From contig JASLEQ010000809.1 in NCBI GenBank assembly GCA_030151135.1, positions 1 through 17,437 on the forward strand: 17,437 nt of DNA, given 5' to 3'. Both the position numbers and the translations under genes were made by a program. Source of the DNA: Candidatus Sulfotelmatobacter sp. (GTDB lineage Bacteria > Acidobacteriota > Terriglobia > Terriglobales > SbA1). The notes beneath the pieces are model-generated. The model saw nothing but the letters and a program-made list of their open reading frames with translations. It searched no databases and was not told the origin of the DNA. Shown here one piece after another: positions 6,516 to 13,110 of the stretch. Each line of letters begins with the position of its first letter. Position 1 is the first letter of the stretch.

Positions 6516-7688
6516 GTGATCGTCGGAGTTCCGAAAGAAAGCTATCCCGGGGAACAGAGGGTCGCTCTCGTTCCCGCCGTCATTCCCAATCTCACTAAAG
6601 CAGGCTTTGAAGTAGTGGTCCAGGCAGGCGCCGGGGCGGAAGCTGGATATCTGGACGCCGCCTACGTGGACAAAGGGGCGAAGATCCTTCCGGACCGCGC
6701 CGCCGTATTCAGCGCTGCCGACATCATTGTTCAGGTTCTCTGCTACGGCTCGAACGACAAGAACGGCAAAGACGACGTGCCGCTTTACAAGCGGGGTCAA
6801 GCTCTGATCGGATTCCTGCGCCCGTTCGGTACCGCGGAAGTGGTCCAGCAGATTGCGGAGGCGGGGGTGAGTGCATTTTCCATCGAACTCATGCCCCGAA
6901 TCACCCGCGCGCAAAGCATGGATGCGCTTTCATCCATGGCTACAGTGTCGGGCTACAAAGCTGTCCTACTGGCAGCCGGGACTTCGCCACGCATCTTCCC
7001 GATGATGACTACGGCCGCGGGTACGATCACACCTGCGAGAGTGTTCATTATTGGCGCAGGCGTCGCTGGTTTGCAGGCGATCTCGACAGCGCGGCGTCTC
7101 GGTGCGGTTGCATCCGCCTATGACATGCGTCCCGCCTCGAAGGAGCAAGTGCAAAGCCTTGGCGGACGGTTTGTTGAACTTCCGATTGAGGCGCAGAACG
7201 CGCAGGATGCCCGCGGCTATGGCACCGCCCAGGACGAAAGCTTCTATGCCCGCCAACGCGAGTTGTTGACCAAAGTGGTTGCAGAGAGCGACGTGGTGAT
7301 CACGACGGCGGTGATTCCGGGAAAGAAAGCGCCTGTCTTGATTACGGCCGACATGGTGAAAGGAATGGCACCTGGATCGGTCATCGTGGATCTCGCCGCC
7401 GAGCGCGGTGGTAACTGCGAGCTGACGAAGATGGAACAAACCATCAGCGTCAACGGAGTCACGATCATCGGCACGATTAACGTGGCGAGCACAGTGCCCT
7501 ATCATGCCAGCCAAATGTACGCCCGCAACCTCATGACCTATCTGACGTATATGGGCAAAGAGGGCAAGCTTCAGATGAATATGCAGGACGAGATCACGCG
7601 CGAAACGCTCGTCACCCATGGCGGCGAGATCGTGAATACGCGGGTGCGGGAATTTCTCAAACTGCCGGCCCTCGCGACCAAGACCTAG
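6516..7688 (+). CDS. pntAA: NAD(P) transhydrogenase subunit alpha part 1 (NAD-binding domain I)
   Basis: The product has 390 residues, the expected length for the separate domain-I subunit found in bacteria with a three-gene pnt locus. It begins MIVGVPKESYPGEQRVALVP, the alanine dehydrogenase/PNT N-terminal signature. PRITRAQSMDALSSMA (127-142) contains the conserved RAQSMD segment at the nicotinamide site. IIGAGVAGLQAI (178-189) is the NAD-binding glycine loop with D203 (AYDMRP) as the likely ribose-binding acid. VDLAAERGGN (291-300) is also characteristic. The soluble subunit binds NAD(H) and exchanges hydride with domain III of PntB, driven by proton entry. The start is GTG 6516, with the purine-rich GGAAAGGACGAGAG upstream. 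pntAB begins 70 bp downstream on the same strand, and no terminator is visible between them. Confidence 0.96.
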   Translation: MIVGVPKESYPGEQRVALVPAVIPNLTKAGFEVVVQAGAGAEAGYLDAAYVDKGAKILPDRAAVFSAADIIVQVLCYGSNDKNGKDDVPLYKRGQALIGFLRPFGTAEVVQQIAEAGVSAFSIELMPRITRAQSMDALSSMATVSGYKAVLLAAGTSPRIFPMMTTAAGTITPARVFIIGAGVAGLQAISTARRLGAVASAYDMRPASKEQVQSLGGRFVELPIEAQNAQDARGYGTAQDESFYARQRELLTKVVAESDVVITTAVIPGKKAPVLITADMVKGMAPGSVIVDLAAERGGNCELTKMEQTISVNGVTIIGTINVASTVPYHASQMYARNLMTYLTYMGKEGKLQMNMQDEITRETLVTHGGEIVNTRVREFLKLPALATKT

Positions 7689-7758
7689 TGATTGGAGTGA
7701 GTAGCTGTCCGTTACGAGGCTCAGTAGCGGGATTCAAGAAACGAGTGCAGAGGACATC

Positions 7759-8055
7759 ATGCCAGCAGATTTTATTTCCAATCTATACGTTTTCATCCTC
7801 GCCGGATTTGTCGGGTTCGAGGTGATCAAGCGAGTCTCACCCTTGTTGCACACGCCCCTGATGTCACTGACGAACGCGCTTGATGCGATCGTTGTGGTGG
7901 CGGCCATCATCATTGCCGGGCGGCACGAGACACGTCTCACTACGATCCTGGGCGCGATCGCGGTTGCGGCCTCGTTCAGCAACATGGTGGGCGGCTTTGT
8001 GATCACCGATCGGATGCTACGCATGTTCAAATCCGGCAGGTCGAAACAATCATGA
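7759..8055 (+). CDS. pntAB: NAD(P) transhydrogenase subunit alpha part 2 (membrane domain)
   Basis: The product has 98 residues, the usual size for the small membrane subunit. Three hydrophobic segments are visible: about 8-21 (NLYVFILAGFVGFEVI), 40-54 (ALDAIVVVAAIIIAG) and 60-80 (TTILGAIAVAASFSNMVGGF). FEVIKRVSPLLHTPLMSLTNA is the characteristic conserved loop of this subunit, and SNMVGGFVITDRMLRMF is its typical C-terminal segment. It supplies part of the proton channel of the transhydrogenase. GAGGA at 7750-7754 precedes ATG 7759 by four bases. The stop overlaps the pntB start as ATGA, so the two are translationally coupled. Confidence 0.96.
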   Translation: MPADFISNLYVFILAGFVGFEVIKRVSPLLHTPLMSLTNALDAIVVVAAIIIAGRHETRLTTILGAIAVAASFSNMVGGFVITDRMLRMFKSGRSKQS

Positions 8056-9437
8056 GCGCGGACGCCCTGCAGCAATATCTCGACTTCGCCTATATCGTCG
8101 CGGTCGTTCTTTTCATCCTTTCTCTACGATTTCTGAGTTCTCCGACTACGGCGCGGATGGGAGTTCTTGCGGGAGAGATTGGGGCCGCGCTGGCCGTCAT
8201 TGCCACGCTTTTTAATCCAGAGGTGACGGCGTACCGCTGGATTCTGATCCCACTGATCATTGGGGCCGGAGTTGGTATTCCGCTAGGCCTGGTTCACATG
8301 ACCGCGGTGCCACAACGAACCGCGCTGAGCCATGCGTTCGGGGCGCTGTCGGCGGCGATGATTGGCATCGCCGAATATTACGTGGGCACCGAACCGGTCA
8401 CCCGCTTTCAGATGGGCGAGATCGCGCTCGAAGTCATTATCGGATCGCTCACTTTTACCGGTAGTTTGATCGCTGCAGGAAAGCTGCAGGAAATCCTGCC
8501 GGGGCGTCCGATTGTCTACCGCGGGCAGAATATCGTGAGCCTCTCCGTGCTGGGAGGGGCGCTGGCCCTGGCGGTCGCACTGGTGGTAAATCCCGGGCAC
8601 GCACTGCTGTTTCCGCTGATGGTCATTGTCGCGTTGATATTTGGAATTCTCCTGGTCACGCCGATCGGTGGGGCCGATATGCCGACGGTCATCTCACTGC
8701 TAAATTCCTACGCGGGGTTCTCGGCGGCATTGCTGGGATTCGTGCTGAATAGCAAAGTGCTGGTGGTGGCCGGAGCGCTCGACGGCTCGTCCGGCTTCAT
8801 CCTGTCGGTGATCATGTGCAAGGCCATGAACCGGTCGTTCACGAACGTGATGTTCGGGGCGTTCGGCCAGGTGCAAGCGTCTGCCACTGCAGTGAAGGAA
8901 GAGCGAGTCGTGCGCAGCGCCAACGCGGAGGAAGCGGCTTCGATTTTGGCGGCTGCGAACAAGGTGGTGATCGTTCCCGGATACGGCATGGCGGTCGCAC
9001 AGGCGCAGCACAAAGTTCGAGAGCTCTATGACGTGCTCACGAAGAAGGGAATCGACGTCCGCTTCGCGATTCATCCGGTCGCCGGACGCATGCCGGGGCA
9101 CATGAATGTGCTGCTAGCTGAGGCGGATATCCCCTACGATCGCCTGATCGAAATGGACGAAATCAATGGCGACTTTCCGCAGACCGATGTGGCCCTGATC
9201 ATTGGTGCGAACGACGTGACGAACCCAGCGGCTCGCACCGATCAGTCGAGTCCTATCTTTGGCATGCCGATTCTCGACGTCGACAAGGCGCACACGGTGA
9301 TGGTCATCAAGCGCAGCATGAGTCCGGGCTTCGCCGGCATCGACAACCCGCTCTACTATCTCGATCAGACGTTGATGCTCTTCGGGGACGCGAAGCAGTT
9401 TGTGAGCGGAATCGTGAAAGAACTCGGCGGACACTGA
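8052..9437 (+). CDS. pntB: NAD(P) transhydrogenase subunit beta
   Basis: The product has 461 residues, normal for PntB. The N-terminal part is a bundle of membrane helices (domain II), including IIGAGVGIPLGLVHMTAVPQRTALSH in shorter segments and GGADMPTVISLLNSYAGFSAALLGF, the conserved GADMP..ISLLNSY.G region. GSSGFILSVIMCKAMNRS closes domain II. The NADP-binding domain III starts near residue 300 with VIVPGYGMAVAQAQHKVREL and continues through HPVAGRMPGHMNVLLAEA, DEIN, GANDVTNPAA and KRSMSPGFAGIDNPLYY, all diagnostic. With PntAA and PntAB it forms the inner-membrane complex that uses the proton gradient to reduce NADP+ with NADH. It overlaps pntAB by four bases and is the last gene of the operon; no clear terminator follows. 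Confidence 0.97.
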   Translation: MSADALQQYLDFAYIVAVVLFILSLRFLSSPTTARMGVLAGEIGAALAVIATLFNPEVTAYRWILIPLIIGAGVGIPLGLVHMTAVPQRTALSHAFGALSAAMIGIAEYYVGTEPVTRFQMGEIALEVIIGSLTFTGSLIAAGKLQEILPGRPIVYRGQNIVSLSVLGGALALAVALVVNPGHALLFPLMVIVALIFGILLVTPIGGADMPTVISLLNSYAGFSAALLGFVLNSKVLVVAGALDGSSGFILSVIMCKAMNRSFTNVMFGAFGQVQASATAVKEERVVRSANAEEAASILAAANKVVIVPGYGMAVAQAQHKVRELYDVLTKKGIDVRFAIHPVAGRMPGHMNVLLAEADIPYDRLIEMDEINGDFPQTDVALIIGANDVTNPAARTDQSSPIFGMPILDVDKAHTVMVIKRSMSPGFAGIDNPLYYLDQTLMLFGDAKQFVSGIVKELGGH

Positions 9438-9446
9438 GACGCACGG

Positions 9447-9475
9447 TTGGAGTCTGATGAACGGGCGCGTAAAAT
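9447..9475 (+). promoter_or_regulatory. Sigma-70-like promoter for the DUF433/DUF5615 pair
   Basis: TTGGAG (9447-9452) and TAAAAT (9470-9475) are separated by 17 bp. The -10 ends 18 bases before the TTG start at 9494, so the transcript would have a very short leader containing GGAG at 9484-9487. The site lies in the 56-bp gap after pntB, so the module can be transcribed apart from pnt. Confidence 0.55.
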
Positions 9476-9493
9476 TGGAGTGCGGAGAATCAA

Positions 9494-9709
9494 TTGGACT
9501 CGAATATTGCAATCATTCGTGATTCCGACGTGTTAGGGGGCACACCGGTCTTTATGGGGACCCGTGTTCCCTTTCAGGCGCTTCTCGATTACATCGAAGG
9601 TGGCCAGACGTTGAACGAGTTCCTTGACGATTTTCCTTCCGTTACTCGCGAAGCTGCCATACAAGCTTTGGGGCAGGCCAAGTCAATCCTGGTAAATCAG
9701 TTGAGATGA
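9494..9709 (+). CDS. DUF433-family antitoxin
   Basis: The product has 71 residues. The core DSDVLGGTPVFMGTRVPFQALLDYIEGGQTLNEFLDDFPSVTREAAIQAL shows the DUF433 pattern: a conserved GG.PV..GTRVP, then a small winged-helix-like region with the D.P.... motif. Proteins of this family (COG2442) are usually encoded directly before a DUF5615 PIN-like protein and are predicted antitoxins that neutralise it and repress the operon. Its role as an antitoxin here is inferred from family and context. The start is TTG 9494, with GGAG six bases upstream. The stop overlaps the next gene's start as ATGA (9706-9709), so translation of antitoxin and toxin is coupled. Confidence 0.85.
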   Translation: MDSNIAIIRDSDVLGGTPVFMGTRVPFQALLDYIEGGQTLNEFLDDFPSVTREAAIQALGQAKSILVNQLR

Positions 9710-10026
9710 AGATCTTGCTTGACGAATGCATTCCGCGAAAATTCAAGAACAGCTTTTCCGGTCATGATTGTCGAACCGTTGCAGAAGAGGGGCTTTCCGG
9801 TCAGAAGAATGGGGAGCATTTGCGACGCGCCGAAACAGCGGGATTCGAGGTTTTCGTCACGCTCGACCGTGGTATGGAATACGAACAGAATCTTCGGACA
9901 CTAAAGATTACGATTATTTTCTTACGCTCTATTTCCAATCGTCTTCAGGATTTTCTGCCCAATATTCCGGAAATCGAGGCGGCGTTGGAATCGCGGCCGA
10001 AAGGCGGCATTCTGAAAGTAGGTTGA
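9706..10026 (+). CDS. DUF5615-family PIN-like toxin (putative ribonuclease)
   Basis: The product has 106 residues and begins MKILLDECIPRKFKNSFSGHDCRTVAEEGLSG, the DUF5615 (COG4634) start with acidic residues D6-E7 in the first strand. NGEHLRRAETAGFEVFVTLDRGMEYEQNL (35-63) contains the second conserved acid at D54, in TLDRG. These positions match the metal-binding acids of PIN-type nucleases, which cleave RNA when toxins of this class are freed from their antitoxin. Activity and target are inferred. The gene overlaps the DUF433 antitoxin gene by four bases. The C-terminus (RPKGGILKVG) is intact. A 194-bp gap precedes the hexosaminidase gene. Confidence 0.85.
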   Translation: MKILLDECIPRKFKNSFSGHDCRTVAEEGLSGQKNGEHLRRAETAGFEVFVTLDRGMEYEQNLRTLKITIIFLRSISNRLQDFLPNIPEIEAALESRPKGGILKVG

Positions 10027-10168
10027 ATACATGCGCCATCCCTCGGGCGACAACCTCTCTCAAATCATTCATCGCCTTACTAGCACAAGGCTGCCGCCGC
10101 GACCCAGAAACACGTAATCCTTTATACAAGGGCCCCAATGTGGCGATTTCTTCGCTTTTGTAAATTAC

Positions 10169-10180
10169 TAAAACGTTTTA
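10169..10180. promoter_or_regulatory. LacI-type palindromic operator upstream of GH20 gene
   Basis: TAAAACGTTTTA is a perfect 12-bp palindrome with a central CG, as in many LacI-family operators (established for the family). It lies about 40 bp upstream of the hexosaminidase ATG in an A+T-rich stretch, in a 194-bp gap that otherwise shows no gene. A sugar-responsive repressor is inferred; its gene is not in the window. Confidence 0.5.
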
Positions 10181-10220
10181 ACATCATTCGTTCCAATCAG
10201 AATAACCTTCAGGTGGAGAT

Positions 10221-12257
10221 ATGCGTCCTTTTGGATTGGCAATAATCTTGTGTGCGCTCTCTGCGTCCGCTTCCTCCCAAACTCAACCACAGCTCAACCT
10301 CATGCCGATGCCGACGAGTGTCCAGCAGGGAAGCGGCCAGTTGGCGATTACGCAGTCATTCTCTGTCGTTGTGACAGGGATCCATGATCCTGCCCTTGAT
10401 TCAGGTGTGCAAAGGTTCACAAAACAACTTTCGCTTCAGACCGGAATTTCGTTCCGCGCGAAAGAGGGTGGCACGCCTACGCTCACGGTTCATGCAGATA
10501 AGGCAATGGAACCGGTATTGAAGCTTGGAGAAGATGAGTCTTACCAATTAACCGTCACCGACTCAGGGGCGCAGCTCACTGCACCCACTACACTCGGAGC
10601 GCTCCATGGGCTGCAAACGTTTCTGCAGTTGGTCGCGATCGGGCCGAACGGCTTTGCAGCACCCGCAGTCACGGTGAAAGATCAACCGCGCTTCCCGTGG
10701 CGCGGCTTGATGATTGACGTCAGCCGGCACTTCATTCCGCTGGAGGTGCTCAAGCGGAACCTCGACGGAATGGCCGCGGTGAAGATGAATGTTTTCCATT
10801 GGCATTTGTCGGATGACCAGGGATTCCGCGCGGAAAGCAAGGTTTTTCCCAAACTCACGGGAATGGGGTCTGAGGGCAAGTTCTACACGCAGGAACAAAT
10901 CCGCGACCTGATCGAGTATGCGCATGACCGCGGCATTCGCGTCATCCCTGAATTCGACACGCCCGGTCACAGCCGTTCGTGGTTCCTTGGGTATCCAGAA
11001 TTGGCGAGCAATCCGGGGCCGTTCACGCTGGAGAACGAGGGCGGCACATCGTCGGTCACTGATCCGACGCGCGAAGAAACTTACAAGTTTATGGACAAGT
11101 TCGTCGAGGAAATGGGAAAGCTGTTTCCCGACCAGTACTTTCATATTGGCGGCGACGAGGTCGATGGGAAGTATTGGGATTCCAATCCGAAGATCCAGGA
11201 ATTCAAACAGAAGCACGGGATGAAGACGAACGCGGATCTGCAGGCGTATTACAACGAGCACCTGGAGAAGATCCTCGCCAAGCACCACAAAATCATGGTG
11301 GGCTGGGACGAGATTTTGCGTCCCGATCTGCCGAAGACCATAGTTGTCCAGTCCTGGCGCGGACAACAGTCGCTAGCGGTTGCAGCGCAGGAAGGCTATC
11401 GCGGGCTGCTGTCTTACGGGTACTACCTCGATCTGATGTGGCCGACGGCGAAACATTATGCCGTCGAGCCGTTGAGCGGCGCGGCCGCGAATCTGACTCC
11501 CGAACAGAAGTCCCTGATTCTCGGTGGAGAGTCCTGCCAGTGGGCGGAGTGGGTTACACCCGAAAACATCGACTCGCATATCTGGCCGCGCAACGCGGCC
11601 ATTGCGGAACGGCTGTGGTCACCCCAAGACGATACCGATGTGAATTCGATGTACGCGCGTCTGCACGCGGTCAGCCTCGAACTCGACGCGCTAGGGCTGA
11701 CGCACAATACTGCCCGCGAGGAAATGCTGCATCGAATGGTGGGATCCGCCGACGTGACGCCCTTGCGCGTGCTCGCCGATGTGGTCGAGCCGGTGAAGGA
11801 TTACAACCGGTGGGATGAAGCCAAAGGTCCGATTGATTTCCATTCTCCGTTAACGCGCCTTATCGATGCGGCCTATCCCGAGAGCGACACTGCGCGTCAG
11901 TTTGCAAGCCTGGTTCAGCAATACATCCAGAGCGGGTACAAGGATCAGGCCGCTGCAGGCCAGATTCGTAGCTGGCTCACGACGTGGCGCTATAACGACG
12001 AGAAACTGCGCCCAGTCCTTGAGCATTCTTCTTTGCTGGAGGAGGACGCCCCAATCTCACAGAACCTGGCGATGTTGGGTGCTGCCGGCTTGCAAGCTCT
12101 CGGTTATCTAGAAAAGGGTGAGCCCGAGCCGGAACTCTGGAAGAGCCAGCAGATGGCTGTGATTGATCAAGCCAAGAAGCCGATTGCGGGATTGCTGCTC
12201 CAGGTTGCAGATCCGGTAGGTCAACTCGTACAAGCGGCGCCAACCCCCGCCAAGTAA
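10221..12257 (+). CDS. Secreted beta-N-acetylhexosaminidase, glycoside hydrolase family 20
   Basis: The product has 678 residues. Residues 1-20 (MRPFGLAIILCALSASASSQ) are a signal peptide, so the enzyme is exported to the periplasm or beyond. Residues about 24-150 fit the GH20 N-terminal domain. The catalytic TIM barrel starts with RFPWRGLMIDVSRHFIPLEV (157-176). Key elements are NVFHWHLSDDQGFR (190-203), VIPEFDTPGH (241-250), HIGGDEVDGKYW (308-319) with the catalytic pair D312-E313, and GGESCQWAEWV (435-445). The family removes terminal N-acetylglucosamine or N-acetylgalactosamine by substrate-assisted catalysis, in which the aspartate positions the acetamido group and the glutamate is the acid/base. 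The about 180-residue tail after the barrel is helical-looking and not assigned. GGTGGAG lies just upstream of ATG 10221. Likely role is chitin, peptidoglycan or glycan scavenging; substrate is inferred only. Confidence 0.95.
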   Translation: MRPFGLAIILCALSASASSQTQPQLNLMPMPTSVQQGSGQLAITQSFSVVVTGIHDPALDSGVQRFTKQLSLQTGISFRAKEGGTPTLTVHADKAMEPVLKLGEDESYQLTVTDSGAQLTAPTTLGALHGLQTFLQLVAIGPNGFAAPAVTVKDQPRFPWRGLMIDVSRHFIPLEVLKRNLDGMAAVKMNVFHWHLSDDQGFRAESKVFPKLTGMGSEGKFYTQEQIRDLIEYAHDRGIRVIPEFDTPGHSRSWFLGYPELASNPGPFTLENEGGTSSVTDPTREETYKFMDKFVEEMGKLFPDQYFHIGGDEVDGKYWDSNPKIQEFKQKHGMKTNADLQAYYNEHLEKILAKHHKIMVGWDEILRPDLPKTIVVQSWRGQQSLAVAAQEGYRGLLSYGYYLDLMWPTAKHYAVEPLSGAAANLTPEQKSLILGGESCQWAEWVTPENIDSHIWPRNAAIAERLWSPQDDTDVNSMYARLHAVSLELDALGLTHNTAREEMLHRMVGSADVTPLRVLADVVEPVKDYNRWDEAKGPIDFHSPLTRLIDAAYPESDTARQFASLVQQYIQSGYKDQAAAGQIRSWLTTWRYNDEKLRPVLEHSSLLEEDAPISQNLAMLGAAGLQALGYLEKGEPEPELWKSQQMAVIDQAKKPIAGLLLQVADPVGQLVQAAPTPAK

Positions 12258-12272
12258 CTGAGAAGCCTCAGG

Positions 12273-12290
12273 TTGATATCATGATATCAA
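12273..12290. promoter_or_regulatory. Palindromic operator 1 of the FitAB module
   Basis: TTGATATCATGATATCAA is a perfect 18-bp palindrome that can also be read as two adjacent TGATATCA units. The TTGATA at its left end is a possible -35 with TACGAA (12297-12302) as a weak -10, 18 bp apart, so binding here would block polymerase. VapB and FitA antitoxins with ribbon-helix-helix or related domains commonly repress their own operons through such sites. Confidence 0.6.
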
Positions 12291-12304
12291 TCCACTTACG
12301 AATG

Positions 12305-12320
12305 TGATATCATGATATCA
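12305..12320. promoter_or_regulatory. Palindromic operator 2 of the FitAB module
   Basis: TGATATCATGATATCA repeats the central 16 bp of operator 1 exactly. The two centres are 31 bp apart, about three DNA turns, placing both on one face of the helix. It covers the expected transcription start and ends 13 bp before the antitoxin GTG. Confidence 0.6.
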
Positions 12321-12333
12321 GCCGAGGTGAAAT

Positions 12334-12588
12334 GTGGCTCAGCTTGTAGTCCGGAACCTTGAGCAGACGGTTAAGACACGTCTGCAACGCCGCGCCAAGC
12401 GGAACGGCCGGAGCATGGAAGAAGAGGTTCGTGAGATTCTGCGCAATGCGGTGAACGACCCTAGGGCCTCGCCGGGCGGATTGGGCACACGGATCGCAGC
12501 CTTGTTCAAGGGGAAGGGGCTGGATTTTGATATTCCGGAGCTCCGTGGATATCCCGTGAAGCCCGCCACATTCGATGACGAGCAATGA
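12334..12588 (+). CDS. FitA/VapB-type ribbon-helix-helix antitoxin
   Basis: The product has 84 residues. MAQLVVRNLEQTVKTRLQRRAKRNGRSMEEEVREILRNAV (1-40) is a FitA-like ribbon-helix-helix DNA-binding domain: a short strand, then helix A, then the G.S.EEE.R.IL helix. The C-terminal part (about 50-84, including LFKGKGLDFDIPELRG) would wrap the toxin. Antitoxins of this family bind the PIN toxin and repress their own operon. The two TGATATCA-type palindromes directly upstream fit that role. The start is GTG 12334 with GAGGTGA at 12324-12330; the ATG at 12332 is in another frame. The stop overlaps the toxin start as ATGA. Confidence 0.88.
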   Translation: MAQLVVRNLEQTVKTRLQRRAKRNGRSMEEEVREILRNAVNDPRASPGGLGTRIAALFKGKGLDFDIPELRGYPVKPATFDDEQ

Positions 12589-13004
12589 TCATTCTCGACA
12601 CAAATGTGGTTTCCGCTCTAATGCGAGATTTTCCCGATGCCAAAGTAGCGCAATGGCTTGATACGCAGCCTGAGGACTCAATCTGGACTAGCTCGGTCAC
12701 GGTTTTCGAAATTCAGTCGGGACTCCAAGTCATGCCCTTGGGGAAGAGACGAGCAGGTTTAGCCGACGAGTTCGAACGGCTTCTAGAGGAAATCGAACAT
12801 CGGGTCGCTACCTTCGACGAAGAGGCAGCTCGGCTAGCGGCGGATCTGGCATCGCGGAGGCAGAAAAACGGCCGCGTCGGAGAACTTCGCGACACTATGA
12901 TCGCGGGCACTGTACTGGCTCACCACGCCAGTCTGGCCACGCGCAACGTGGCCCATTTCGACGATATTCACGCGACTGTCATCAACCCTTGGACATCTAA
13001 ATAA
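12585..13004 (+). CDS. FitB/VapC-type PIN-domain toxin
   Basis: The product has 139 residues, the normal length of a PIN toxin. MIILDTNVVSALMR gives the first conserved acid, D5. VTVFEIQSGLQVMP gives E42 in the second helix, and GRVGELRDTMIAGTVLAHHASLATRNVAHFDD gives D103 and the TRN..HF.. motif (119-125) ending in D126/D127. These acids bind Mg2+ or Mn2+ in PIN ribonucleases. VapC/FitB toxins cleave specific RNAs, often tRNA or rRNA, when not bound by antitoxin; the target here is unknown. The gene is coupled to the antitoxin through a 4-base overlap, and all conserved residues are present, so the module looks intact. A lone TGATATC occurs just after the gene at 13016-13022. Confidence 0.93.
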   Translation: MIILDTNVVSALMRDFPDAKVAQWLDTQPEDSIWTSSVTVFEIQSGLQVMPLGKRRAGLADEFERLLEEIEHRVATFDEEAARLAADLASRRQKNGRVGELRDTMIAGTVLAHHASLATRNVAHFDDIHATVINPWTSK

Positions 13005-13110
13005 GCGGGTCACCGTGATATCCTAATAGCATCCAGCGGCACCGTCTTTGGCGGATTCCCCCGCATTTCCTGAAGCAATTCAGAAGAAAGAACGAAGAGA
13101 AGCCACAACC

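Noticed and set aside
10563..11366. 267-codon minus-strand frame opposite the GH20 gene
   Set aside because: It lies entirely within the catalytic region of a clear hexosaminidase and resembles no known family.
12258..12271. CTGAG-AAGC-CTCAG hairpin after the GH20 stop as a terminator
   Set aside because: The stem is only 5 bp and no T-run follows; the sequence leads directly into the FitAB operator.
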